Source: Chitinophaga filiformis
GTDB taxonomy: Bacteria > Bacteroidota > Bacteroidia > Chitinophagales > Chitinophagaceae
DNA: 64,000 nucleotides
Assembly: GCF_023100805.1 (NCBI RefSeq)
Contig: NZ_CP095855.1
Location: forward strand, 3,203,001 to 3,267,000
Reading direction: 5' to 3'
Part shown: piece by piece, positions 1 through 8,141 of the stretch
Layout: each line of letters opens with the position of its first letter
How positions within the stretch are numbered: the stretch's first letter is position 1
Translations under genes and position numbers: made by a program
Notes under the pieces: model-generated
Database searches by the model: none
Told to the model about the DNA's origin: nothing
The model's input: only the letters and a program-made list of their open reading frames with translations

Positions 1-105
1 GTATATTTATTTTGTATATTAGATATTGATAGTCTGGCTTTTGAGGCGAAAAAAAAGTTTTATTACACGTATAATATTTTAACTTCGCCCTCGTTTTGGA
101 GAAAG

Positions 106-113
106 TACTTTTG
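106..113 (+). promoter_or_regulatory. Candidate -7 promoter box (TAnnTTTG)
   Basis: TACTTTTG matches the Bacteroidota -7 consensus TAnnTTTG. No clear -33 TTG lies 17-23 bases upstream. Transcription from here would give a leader of about 200 nt before the beta-helix lipoprotein. The rest of positions 1-316 is AT-rich and holds no gene that I can see. Confidence 0.3.
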
Positions 114-316
114 CTTGTTTTTTGAAAACTTTTAAAAAAAAAGGGGGTATTGTTATAAGTTAAATGCATTGCAGAGAAGAATTGCCAATTTTTAGAGAAA
201 ATCCAGAGTAAAACAACATTAAGGGAAATTTTAATATTTAAACCATATCGCTAGGCCGCTTGCAGGGGGAATATGCAAGAACGCGGCTTGCATGACCATA
301 ACATTATAGAAAAACC

Positions 317-1717
317 ATGAAAATCAGACATGACTACCGCCGGCATACGCTTATTGCCGCAGCAGCACTCCTTTCGTTTATTGTAGGATGTAAGAAAGAA
401 GCAGATGAAAGCATTGATAAGACGATCGGGAATTCAGCAACAAGTGTCACCACCACAACAGGAAGGACATTTACATTAGTACCGGATGCATACGGAAGAT
501 TGGTTATAAACAATTCGACAGGAACTTATAAACCAGGTGACGTTATCATTTTGAAGGGGACCTTTAAAGCGGTTTTCATTTCTAACATGAGCGGAACAGC
601 ATCTGCTCCTATTACTTTCCAGAACCCATCAGGCTCCGTTTCCTATTTTGGGGATCCTGCCTGGGCAGGAGGAGGTTATCCATGTGCATTTGATTTTTCT
701 AATTGCCATTACATTAAACTGGGTAGTCCGAATGGTAAAGCTTATTTTGTGATCAATGGTTCTACCACGACTGCAAGAGAGGCCTATTTCAACATTCACC
801 TGGGCAATCATACTGACAACTTCGAGATCTACAACCTGAGCATCAACAATGGTGGTACCGGTATCGTAGCGAAGACAGAGCCTGTTAGTACTGATGCATT
901 ATCTGTATATCCTAATTCTACCATGTATAACCTGAGCATTCATGGTATTTCCATCAACAATACCAGGAATGAAGCGATGTACCTGGGGCATACTGCCACC
1001 TATTGGGACCTTACAGCCGGTGTGCCTTACTATGGTACTACATCAGGTATGGTTGCTGGTCACAAGTATGTACAGCCAATCAAATGGAATGGTGTAAAGA
1101 TTTACAGCAACATTGTATCCAACAGTGGTCTGGATGGTATTCAGACAGCTGCGATGGACAACGTGGAGATCTATTCCAACACGGTGACCAACTGGGCTAC
1201 ACAGCACAATTCTGCACACAATGGCGGTATCCTGATCGGAGGACGTACAATGGGCACTTACACACACGACAACATTGTTCGCAATGGCTGGGGTGAATTG
1301 TGCCAGTTCTACGGTTCCGGCACCAATCACATTATCAAAAACAACCTGTTTGCTGATAACATAGGTGATGGTGTGAGTATGAGAGGAGCTGCAGGTGCTG
1401 CTGTACAATTCCTGAACAACACAGTGGCCAACACAGGTGGTAACAACCTGCGTATCAATGGCTATACTGGTCAGACAGGCAAGAACATTGTAAACGGTAA
1501 CGTGTTCATTGCTCCGCTGAAAGGCGTTGGCACAATCTATCCTAAGTATTATATCTATCTGGAGAATGGTGCGGTAGTGTCTGAAGGCACGGGCACACTG
1601 GCAAACTTTAAGTTCGCTACTGTAGCGGCTTCCGGTACCACTGCTACTAACTATTACCAGATCACCAACAAGACGCTCACAAGTGGTTACACATCCGGGT
1701 ATGTGAAATTATACTAG
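317..1717 (+). CDS. Right-handed beta-helix repeat lipoprotein
   Basis: The 466-residue protein starts with a lipoprotein signal (hydrophobic stretch ending in the lipobox FIVGC, Cys at about residue 25), so it is probably an outer-membrane or surface lipoprotein. From about residue 60 the chain is built of short beta-strand/turn units rich in Asn and Gly (for example NFEIYNLSINN, NVEIYSNTVTN, HIIKNNLFADN). This is the pattern of parallel beta-helix proteins of the pectate-lyase/NosD type. Such folds usually bind or cleave polysaccharides or form adhesins. I cannot name a catalytic site, so substrate and activity are unknown. It stands alone, with no same-strand neighbour, and ends just before a long hairpin shared with the convergent endonuclease gene. 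Confidence 0.75.
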   Translation: MKIRHDYRRHTLIAAAALLSFIVGCKKEADESIDKTIGNSATSVTTTTGRTFTLVPDAYGRLVINNSTGTYKPGDVIILKGTFKAVFISNMSGTASAPITFQNPSGSVSYFGDPAWAGGGYPCAFDFSNCHYIKLGSPNGKAYFVINGSTTTAREAYFNIHLGNHTDNFEIYNLSINNGGTGIVAKTEPVSTDALSVYPNSTMYNLSIHGISINNTRNEAMYLGHTATYWDLTAGVPYYGTTSGMVAGHKYVQPIKWNGVKIYSNIVSNSGLDGIQTAAMDNVEIYSNTVTNWATQHNSAHNGGILIGGRTMGTYTHDNIVRNGWGELCQFYGSGTNHIIKNNLFADNIGDGVSMRGAAGAAVQFLNNTVANTGGNNLRINGYTGQTGKNIVNGNVFIAPLKGVGTIYPKYYIYLENGAVVSEGTGTLANFKFATVAASGTTATNYYQITNKTLTSGYTSGYVKLY

Positions 1718-1727
1718 AGTGCACAAT

Positions 1728-1799
1728 TACGGATTAGCATCATGATTGAAGTGCTGCGGGAAATAGTCCCTGCCATGTTCTCCATGATGCTAATCCGTA
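1728..1799. terminator. Perfect 17-bp inverted repeat between convergent genes
   Basis: The arms 1728-1744 and 1783-1799 are perfectly complementary. The 38-nt loop holds a weaker internal stem (GCGGG...CCTGC). A T-run starts at 1800 on the plus strand. It probably terminates the beta-helix gene, and may also end the endonuclease transcript that enters from the other side. Confidence 0.55.
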
Positions 1800-1813
1800 T
1801 TTTTTTCCTGTTA

Positions 1814-3163
1814 TTATTGGTTGTCTACCTGTGCTTCCACTACCTGCTGGATGCTGGCGGGCACGTTAGACAAGAGATCATAGCCGGTTGCGGCTTCTAT
1901 CGCATCTACACTGGTACGGTAGTTTTTCCAGTCTGTTCCTATGCTGTTGATGTTGGGCGTATTTACCGCGATCACCCGTGTAGAAGAGCTGATACGGCTA
2001 AGGTCATTATTGCCGTTCGCGATAACGACAATTACTTTCCAGACATTGGATGGTACTGTTACATGACCATTGTCTATAGTGGTTGTTGTACCACCGTTAC
2101 TCCCGGTACCACCGGTGCCATAGCTCCCCATTATTACATATACTTCATTGCCTGCTGTTACGAGCGAGCGGGTATAGATTTCCAGGTTATTCCATGTCTG
2201 CTGATTATTCTGTGGCGCCTGTGGGATCATGTTGGTCATCAGGAAGGTGGAAGAATTGGCTGTAACGGTCGATGTTCTGTCGCCCGACGGACAATTATGC
2301 CCCCTGTCAAAACCACTGCCCGAATAACTGGTGGCGCCTACCTGGTACCATCCCGAAGGCAGGCTGGTATTAGCTCTGAAATCGTCCTGGCGTGGCGCAC
2401 TTCCCAGATCGGAACTGCTGATATGCCAGCTTACCCAATTAGGGGTTCCTCTGACACTATTGTATGACTCTATGTAATATGTCTGATCCATCAGGTAGTT
2501 GGTAGAGTAGGAGGTACTGCTCACAGCTCCACTCGGATTGCCGAGCAACAGGTGACTGTCGTCGCCTGGCGTGCCACCACCACCGGAAGTGCCCGTACTG
2601 ATGCTAATGTTGTCAATGTTGATACGGTTGCTGCCACCGGATACTTTACGGATGGATAAGCGGATGTTGCCTGTTACACTGAGGGTGAAGGTTGCCGTTT
2701 GCAGGCTTGTCGAAGATGTTGTAACGGTGCTGCCTGTCTGTGTGTAAGTGCTGCCACCATCAGTGGAGATCCACAGCTGCCAGGTACTGCTTCCGTCAGT
2801 GCCAAATACCGCGTGCGAAATGGTGATGGTGTTGGCGCCGGAGGCATTGAAGTTCATGGTGAGAGATCCGGTATTTCGGATACGGGCAGCAGCTGCGCCG
2901 GTTTTTACATCTGTTGACAGATTGCCGATAAGCGCATCATTGAAATACCAGCTACCGCTACCAAGGATTACGTTGGCGGCAGCGTACGCAGTTTTAGTGC
3001 CCGATTCAAAATCTTCAGAGAGAGACACAGTCGCCGCAGTTACCTCATTTACCACACCTTTTACGGGTGGCGCCGGACGTGGCGTGATCTCTTCTTTTGT
3101 ACAGGATGCAATAGTGAAGGAAATGACTGCTATCAATAGCAGCCGCGGGGAAAGGGTTTTCAT
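1814..3163 (-). CDS. Secreted DNA/RNA non-specific endonuclease lipoprotein
   Basis: This 449-residue lipoprotein (signal ending FTIASC) has a C-terminal NUC1/endonuclease G-type domain. The key signature is DRGHNCPSGDRT, which matches the DRGH active site whose His activates water while a Mg2+-bound Asn (here in NMIPQAPQNNQQTWNNLE) supports catalysis. The middle part (about residues 50-190) is a beta-rich region (TWQLWISTDGGSTYTQTGS, NIRLSIRKVSGGSNRINID) resembling the choice-of-anchor or cleaved-adhesin beta-sandwich often placed before secreted enzymes. A Gly/Thr linker separates the two parts. The expected role is breakdown of extracellular nucleic acid for nutrients or biofilm turnover. 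It is a single gene convergent with the beta-helix lipoprotein. The family call is firm; the role in the cell is inferred. Confidence 0.9.
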   Translation of the reverse strand: MKTLSPRLLLIAVISFTIASCTKEEITPRPAPPVKGVVNEVTAATVSLSEDFESGTKTAYAAANVILGSGSWYFNDALIGNLSTDVKTGAAAARIRNTGSLTMNFNASGANTITISHAVFGTDGSSTWQLWISTDGGSTYTQTGSTVTTSSTSLQTATFTLSVTGNIRLSIRKVSGGSNRINIDNISISTGTSGGGGTPGDDSHLLLGNPSGAVSSTSYSTNYLMDQTYYIESYNSVRGTPNWVSWHISSSDLGSAPRQDDFRANTSLPSGWYQVGATSYSGSGFDRGHNCPSGDRTSTVTANSSTFLMTNMIPQAPQNNQQTWNNLEIYTRSLVTAGNEVYVIMGSYGTGGTGSNGGTTTTIDNGHVTVPSNVWKVIVVIANGNNDLSRISSSTRVIAVNTPNINSIGTDWKNYRTSVDAIEAATGYDLLSNVPASIQQVVEAQVDNQ

Positions 3164-3535
3164 GGTGATTTGAGTTTTGTGACTGTTCTAAAGGTAGATA
3201 TACTGCCGGCAATAGGGATCAGTTTTGTATTAGTTTTCAATAAAATAATATTAGACGGAAGTTGCTCAAACGTTTACTAACCGTGCTCATTAAAACAACC
3301 CGGGCTTATAACAAAATTTTAGCATTTGGCCTGGCGAGGTGAGCGGGAAACTTATATAATTCAGCTATATATGTAAGGAACGATTGACGTGTGTGGAGCA
3401 GGCACATTTTCCGTTAGTGTGCGCTTCCTGTTGAATAAGCAGGAGACCGGACCCGGCCCGACCTTCCTGGCATATACGATTTTAATAGTGCCAATGTAGA
3501 CATTTCCGCAGTTATTGTGAACAAACTTGCCTGGT

Positions 3536-3578
3536 AAAAAAATAAGAGAGGCTGTTCGCCGGAGCAGAACAGCCTCTT
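3536..3578 (-). terminator. Rho-independent terminator of the A2M operon
   Basis: The arms AGAGGCTGTTC (3547-3557) and GAACAGCCTCT (3567-3577) form a perfect 11-bp stem with a 9-nt loop. On the minus strand it is followed by a U-run (A-run at 3536-3543). It sits 23 bp past the stop of the giant A2M gene. The remaining stretch 3164-3535 holds no gene that I can support; it is the upstream region of the endonuclease gene. Confidence 0.85.
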
Positions 3579-3600
3579 GCCATCAATCACGCCAGATAGA

Positions 3601-6600
3601 TTATTGCGTTATTGTTATCTCAGTTCCCTGATTCCAGTGCTTGTATTCTGGCATATAATACAGGTAGGTGGTGCTCGCTTTTCCCCTGTATTTACCAGCA
3701 ATTTCAGCCTTGAGATCAAGATTGATCTCTTTGGTTTCTTCCGCTGCAAATCCCATCCAGTACAACACCAGGTAATTGTCAAAGATCTCATAATAGGCCA
3801 CCCGGTTTTTTTCCATGATCTCTTTTAACTGCCAGGGCTGTACGGTTAATCCGCCCGGTATCCCGATCTTGGCTATGCTCATGGGTTGCAGATAGTCTTT
3901 GATGTTCTTTACCTCCACTTGTAGTCTTACGGTTTCACCTACTCTGGTACTGGCAGTAGACAGGCGCGTAGATAGTTTCAGCTCTGCTTCAGGATTATCC
4001 GGTGGCAGCAAAGTATAATAAGCCAGTTCCAGCTGATACGGGATCGCCTCTTTTTCATCCGTGTATCTTACAGAGAAAGTATTGTCCCCTTCTTTAATGT
4101 TGGTGATGATATTCCTGCCTGCAGGGGTTGCCTCATTATTAACTTTTATTTCCATTTTTGATGCAGCTGATATCTCACCCATCAGTCGTCTGTATTCAAC
4201 AATGGCCTGCAGCGCAAGTATCGTGGCCTGTGTAGAGCCATATCCATAGTAGCTCTTTTCAGCCAGTATGCGGGATATTATATTGGCAATAGCGCCGAGG
4301 TCGGGAGATTTTTCTCTCGCAAGCGCAAGGGCATACAGCGACATTGTCTCTACCCGCAGCGATGCCGCTCTTGAATTCGTTACACTGGTTTCTGACTGGA
4401 GCTTCGTTTCCTGTAATGCTCTCATCAATTGAGAAAAATCTTTTTCATGCTTCATATTGCTGGCAGCAAGCGCCATCATGGCCAGCTGATAGGCATCTTT
4501 ACTGTTCAAAGCCTGTTTAACAGCCGTTTCATATTCCAGTTGTATCTCGCTTCCGATACCGGCCTGCGTAAGTGCATATACAATATAGATGTTGGCGATC
4601 TTATCGGGTACTGCGGCAAAGGCGTCGTACCCGTTTTTAGCAATGGTGAATGTACCTTTGCCATCCCTGCGGTTTAACAGGAAGCTCTTTGTACGGTCCA
4701 GCATTTTTTTATCGACCTTAATGAACTCCTGCATGTCGGTGAATTCCAGCAGTCCGTAAGCAGTGAGCGCCTCGTGTGCGGGTGTTTTACCAAACCATTC
4801 AAATCCATTTTCAGCTGTTTCAAATCCAATCAGGCGCTGGTACCCATTTTTGATATAGGTCAGTGCCTTGTTCTCCACTTCAGGGTTGCTTTTATTAAAA
4901 GAACGAAGATATTTCAGGATGTAAATATTCGGATAGGTGCTGGAAGAAGTCTGCTCAAAGCAACCGCGGGGCTCTCTTAGCATAGATTCTATATCATTCA
5001 GCAGCTGTCCTTCGAAATTGTTGAACACTTTTAATTCTGTTGCCAGGCTACCGGCCATCATGTTGCTGATCGTGAAGTTGGTGCTGGTAACTTTATTCCC
5101 CGAAATGGTAGTAATGACGGGGAAGCCATTACTGTTCACTGTTACCGGCAGAGACAACTTTTCTGTGGTCGTTGCTGTAGTAACAATAAACGTGATGTCT
5201 CCTTTTACGACATCTGTGGCTTTGACAGGAATGAGCACCTGCATGGCGCTGTCAGCAGGAACCTTGACGGTACTGTCATACTTACCTGCCACCATATTGC
5301 CCGGCAGCACCATACTGATACTGGCAGCCATGTCCTTGCTACTGCTGTTCCTGATAACGAGCGGAATAAGTGCATTGTCTCCAACGGTCATATAAGGAGG
5401 TATTTTGGCATCTACACTCATCGGTGGTTGCACGGCATATGTCATTTCTGTTCTGCCAGGCTTACCGTTATAACCAATGCCTTCGGCGATAGCGCGGAAA
5501 GTGGTAGTAGCGTCCGAATTATAGAACTCTATTTTTGCATCTCCGTTCCTGTCTGTCTGCACCACAGGATTCCAGTAAATTGTTTCCCTGAAATCATCCC
5601 TTTGCGTTGTTTCAGGAGAATAGTATTTGGGTGCATAGAAGCGTCTTGCTATAGTATAGGCATCATTCTTCACCTGTACAGATTGTGAGGCATAATAGTA
5701 GGTGCGATCCAGGTTGATAATGGTTCTTGGATTTTTGGCGTTCCTGGTAGTGACGAGAACCACGCCATTAGATCCTCTGCTGCCAAATATGGCAGTGGCA
5801 TCAGCCCCTTTGAGTACGTCTATGCTTTCAACATCAACAGCGGTGACAGCATCATCCAGGTTAGCGACAGGAATACCATTTACGACGTACAAGGGCTGAT
5901 CTGATCCGGAAATGGAGTTGAGGCCCCTGATCTTTACCTGGGGCGCATTACCAGCGGCTCCGGTGGCGCCGGTGATGAGTAAGCCGGCTACCCTGCCCTG
6001 CAATTGGGTGAGTGGATTGGCCGCGCTTATCTCCTCTGCTTTTATTGTTACAACAGATCCTGTGTTCAGGCGTTTCGTTTCGTTGAAGTAACCGACAACC
6101 ACGACTTCCTGCAGCGCTTTATCACCGTCAAGCGCGAGGGGATTATCAAATTTGTTGACCGCTTTGTTACGTGGCGCATCTTTCCGTTCAGGCATGCCAT
6201 TTATTGCCAGTAAGGGTGGAGGCAGGCGGTCGTCATCGTCAAAAGGATCTTTTGTCTTCCTGGCGGGCAAGGGTGCATAACCGGTGCCCTGTTCCAGTAT
6301 CTTGATGGTAATGGGCTCTTTCTTACGGGCAGAACGGGCTATGAGGTGGTAGTTCAGGGCCGGCGTAATATCCGTAAAGAAAAACAAACCATCATCACCT
6401 GTAGTTTGTTGTACCGCATTGCCATTGGCATAAAGGTTTTTATCTATACCACTGACAAGATATACCGTTGCCTTTGCCGGATGGCCATTTTTATCCACGA
6501 TCACGCCGCTGAGTACATTGTTCAGGTCAGGATTATATTTTGGCTTACCTGTTTTCTCGATATAATCAATATAGTCGAAGTAGCGGTAGCCATGTGTCAG

Positions 6601-8136
6601 CATGACGAGGTCCAGTGAAGGTATGGCCGCCTTTTCTTCTTCTTTGAAATAGAACTGCGGTTCCTCTATCTTACCATGCAGCTCGGAGCTCATCAGCAAC
6701 CAGGAGAGGATATGGTCCTGTTTATCGTCGGCGAGCGACCATAACTTATCGTCTATTACCGAGAGTGAGAAATTGGATGCTACAGGTTTCCCGTTTTCAT
6801 CCAGCGTTTTAAGACGAAGGGTCACCTTTTCACGGGGGAGATATTTACTCTTGTCGGCAGTCATTTTTACCTGCAGTATCCTGTTGGGATGCAGGAATAC
6901 TATTCTCTCTGCAAGTGGGATACGTTGTTCATTCGTAATGGTGAACCTTGCAATACCAGTGGGGAAATCCACCGGGTCTACATCGATCAGCTGTTCTCCC
7001 TTTTTAAGTGAGATCTCCTTACGATAATATACATCGTCCCTGCTCTGGCCGATCAGCCTTATTTTCATGTCCTGCGTGGCATTTATTTTGAACTGTAACA
7101 GTTTTTCCTTTCTGTCGATGTTCATCACGAGGCCTTTTTTTGCAGCGGCCGGAAGGTCAAAAGGCTGTTTTATTCCCGAAGGGGAAATAACCTTTGCACT
7201 GTAGGTCTTACCTGCCTGCGGGGTGAAAGCGAATTGCCCCATGCCATCGTGATAGCTGTCAAATGTAGCGGCTACATTTCCCTGGTTGTCGAGCACTTCA
7301 CCTTTTACGTCGGCCGGTTTACCAAACTCATTGACTGCTCTGAAGGCAATATTGGTGGGGATGTTTTCAATGAAAGTACCTCCCTCCGGCATAAACTGCA
7401 GGTCGATCTTATTCAGCGTAATAGGAATGCTTCTTGAAATGGCTTCTGTATAGGCGCCATAGTTGACGGTAATGTTCAGCATACCATCACTTGTATTCAG
7501 ATCGGCCGGTAGTTTGAAGATGATGTTTGCCCTTCCTGCTGCATCAGTTTTAGCCTTTGCATTTTCAATGCTTTTTCCCCCGACAGATACGGTGTATTTT
7601 ATTTCATAGTTCGGAATGACTTTGCCGTATAGATCGCGGATGGAATAAGCAGCAGTCACTTCATCACCGGGGCCATAGCCTTTTTTTGGGAAGTCCAGTT
7701 TCATCAGTACCCGGGGAGAGATCACTTTTTGCAGGGTGAGCTCTTTAGTGAACCAGGTCGATTCCTTTTCGTTCCGCATCCAGTTGGTATAAGCTCTAAT
7801 CTTATACACGCCACCGGTGGCCGACGGGCCAAATGCATAATGTCCTTCTGCATATCCTTCCTCTACCCTGATGTTCAGCTTCTCCAATATACTGCCTGAA
7901 GGTCCCACTATCTCCACGTACACAACACTACTGATCACAGACACCAGCTGGTTCTTCGCATTTACCAGGTAGACCTTAAAGAACAGGTCATCACCGGGTT
8001 TAAAAAACACATGGTTGGTCTGTATGTAGATCTTCTCTTTATTGTCATTATATGCGGCCAGTTGCGCATTCCCTTTGCTCATGAAGGCAAGCAGGAACAG
8101 CATCAATAAGGTATAAGTCTTTTTATAGTGCTTCAT
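3601..8136 (-). CDS. Alpha-2-macroglobulin (thioester) with inserted TonB receptor plug
   Basis: This 1511-residue exported protein has a signal peptide ending near GNAQ. The N-terminal half is MG-type beta-sandwiches (YIQTNHVFFKPGDDLFFKVY is the typical MG start). At about 540-620 there is a carboxypeptidase-regulatory-like fold (GVIVDKNGHPAKATVYLV). At about 675-800 there is a complete SusC-type plug (QEVVVVGY, then VKIRGLNSIS, PLYVVNGIPV, GSRGSNGVVLVTT). At about 850-940 comes the A2M core domain, and then the thioester motif GCFEQ with Cys1059, followed by the helical thioester domain and a receptor-binding-like C-terminus. Bacterial A2Ms trap proteases by covalent capture. Here the plug occupies roughly the place of the bait region. 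The gene lies 5 bp downstream of a plugless SusC barrel gene, so the two are probably one operon and one complex. It is longer than simple bacterial A2Ms because of the insert. The domain calls are from motifs; the complex is inference. Confidence 0.88.
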   Translation of the reverse strand: MKHYKKTYTLLMLFLLAFMSKGNAQLAAYNDNKEKIYIQTNHVFFKPGDDLFFKVYLVNAKNQLVSVISSVVYVEIVGPSGSILEKLNIRVEEGYAEGHYAFGPSATGGVYKIRAYTNWMRNEKESTWFTKELTLQKVISPRVLMKLDFPKKGYGPGDEVTAAYSIRDLYGKVIPNYEIKYTVSVGGKSIENAKAKTDAAGRANIIFKLPADLNTSDGMLNITVNYGAYTEAISRSIPITLNKIDLQFMPEGGTFIENIPTNIAFRAVNEFGKPADVKGEVLDNQGNVAATFDSYHDGMGQFAFTPQAGKTYSAKVISPSGIKQPFDLPAAAKKGLVMNIDRKEKLLQFKINATQDMKIRLIGQSRDDVYYRKEISLKKGEQLIDVDPVDFPTGIARFTITNEQRIPLAERIVFLHPNRILQVKMTADKSKYLPREKVTLRLKTLDENGKPVASNFSLSVIDDKLWSLADDKQDHILSWLLMSSELHGKIEEPQFYFKEEEKAAIPSLDLVMLTHGYRYFDYIDYIEKTGKPKYNPDLNNVLSGVIVDKNGHPAKATVYLVSGIDKNLYANGNAVQQTTGDDGLFFFTDITPALNYHLIARSARKKEPITIKILEQGTGYAPLPARKTKDPFDDDDRLPPPLLAINGMPERKDAPRNKAVNKFDNPLALDGDKALQEVVVVGYFNETKRLNTGSVVTIKAEEISAANPLTQLQGRVAGLLITGATGAAGNAPQVKIRGLNSISGSDQPLYVVNGIPVANLDDAVTAVDVESIDVLKGADATAIFGSRGSNGVVLVTTRNAKNPRTIINLDRTYYYASQSVQVKNDAYTIARRFYAPKYYSPETTQRDDFRETIYWNPVVQTDRNGDAKIEFYNSDATTTFRAIAEGIGYNGKPGRTEMTYAVQPPMSVDAKIPPYMTVGDNALIPLVIRNSSSKDMAASISMVLPGNMVAGKYDSTVKVPADSAMQVLIPVKATDVVKGDITFIVTTATTTEKLSLPVTVNSNGFPVITTISGNKVTSTNFTISNMMAGSLATELKVFNNFEGQLLNDIESMLREPRGCFEQTSSSTYPNIYILKYLRSFNKSNPEVENKALTYIKNGYQRLIGFETAENGFEWFGKTPAHEALTAYGLLEFTDMQEFIKVDKKMLDRTKSFLLNRRDGKGTFTIAKNGYDAFAAVPDKIANIYIVYALTQAGIGSEIQLEYETAVKQALNSKDAYQLAMMALAASNMKHEKDFSQLMRALQETKLQSETSVTNSRAASLRVETMSLYALALAREKSPDLGAIANIISRILAEKSYYGYGSTQATILALQAIVEYRRLMGEISAASKMEIKVNNEATPAGRNIITNIKEGDNTFSVRYTDEKEAIPYQLELAYYTLLPPDNPEAELKLSTRLSTASTRVGETVRLQVEVKNIKDYLQPMSIAKIGIPGGLTVQPWQLKEIMEKNRVAYYEIFDNYLVLYWMGFAAEETKEINLDLKAEIAGKYRGKASTTYLYYMPEYKHWNQGTEITITQ

Positions 8137-8141
8137 GGGTC

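Noticed and set aside
1742..2467. Open frame of 241 codons on the plus strand
   Set aside because: It lies wholly antisense to the endonuclease gene, begins inside the hairpin, and its product has no recognisable domain.
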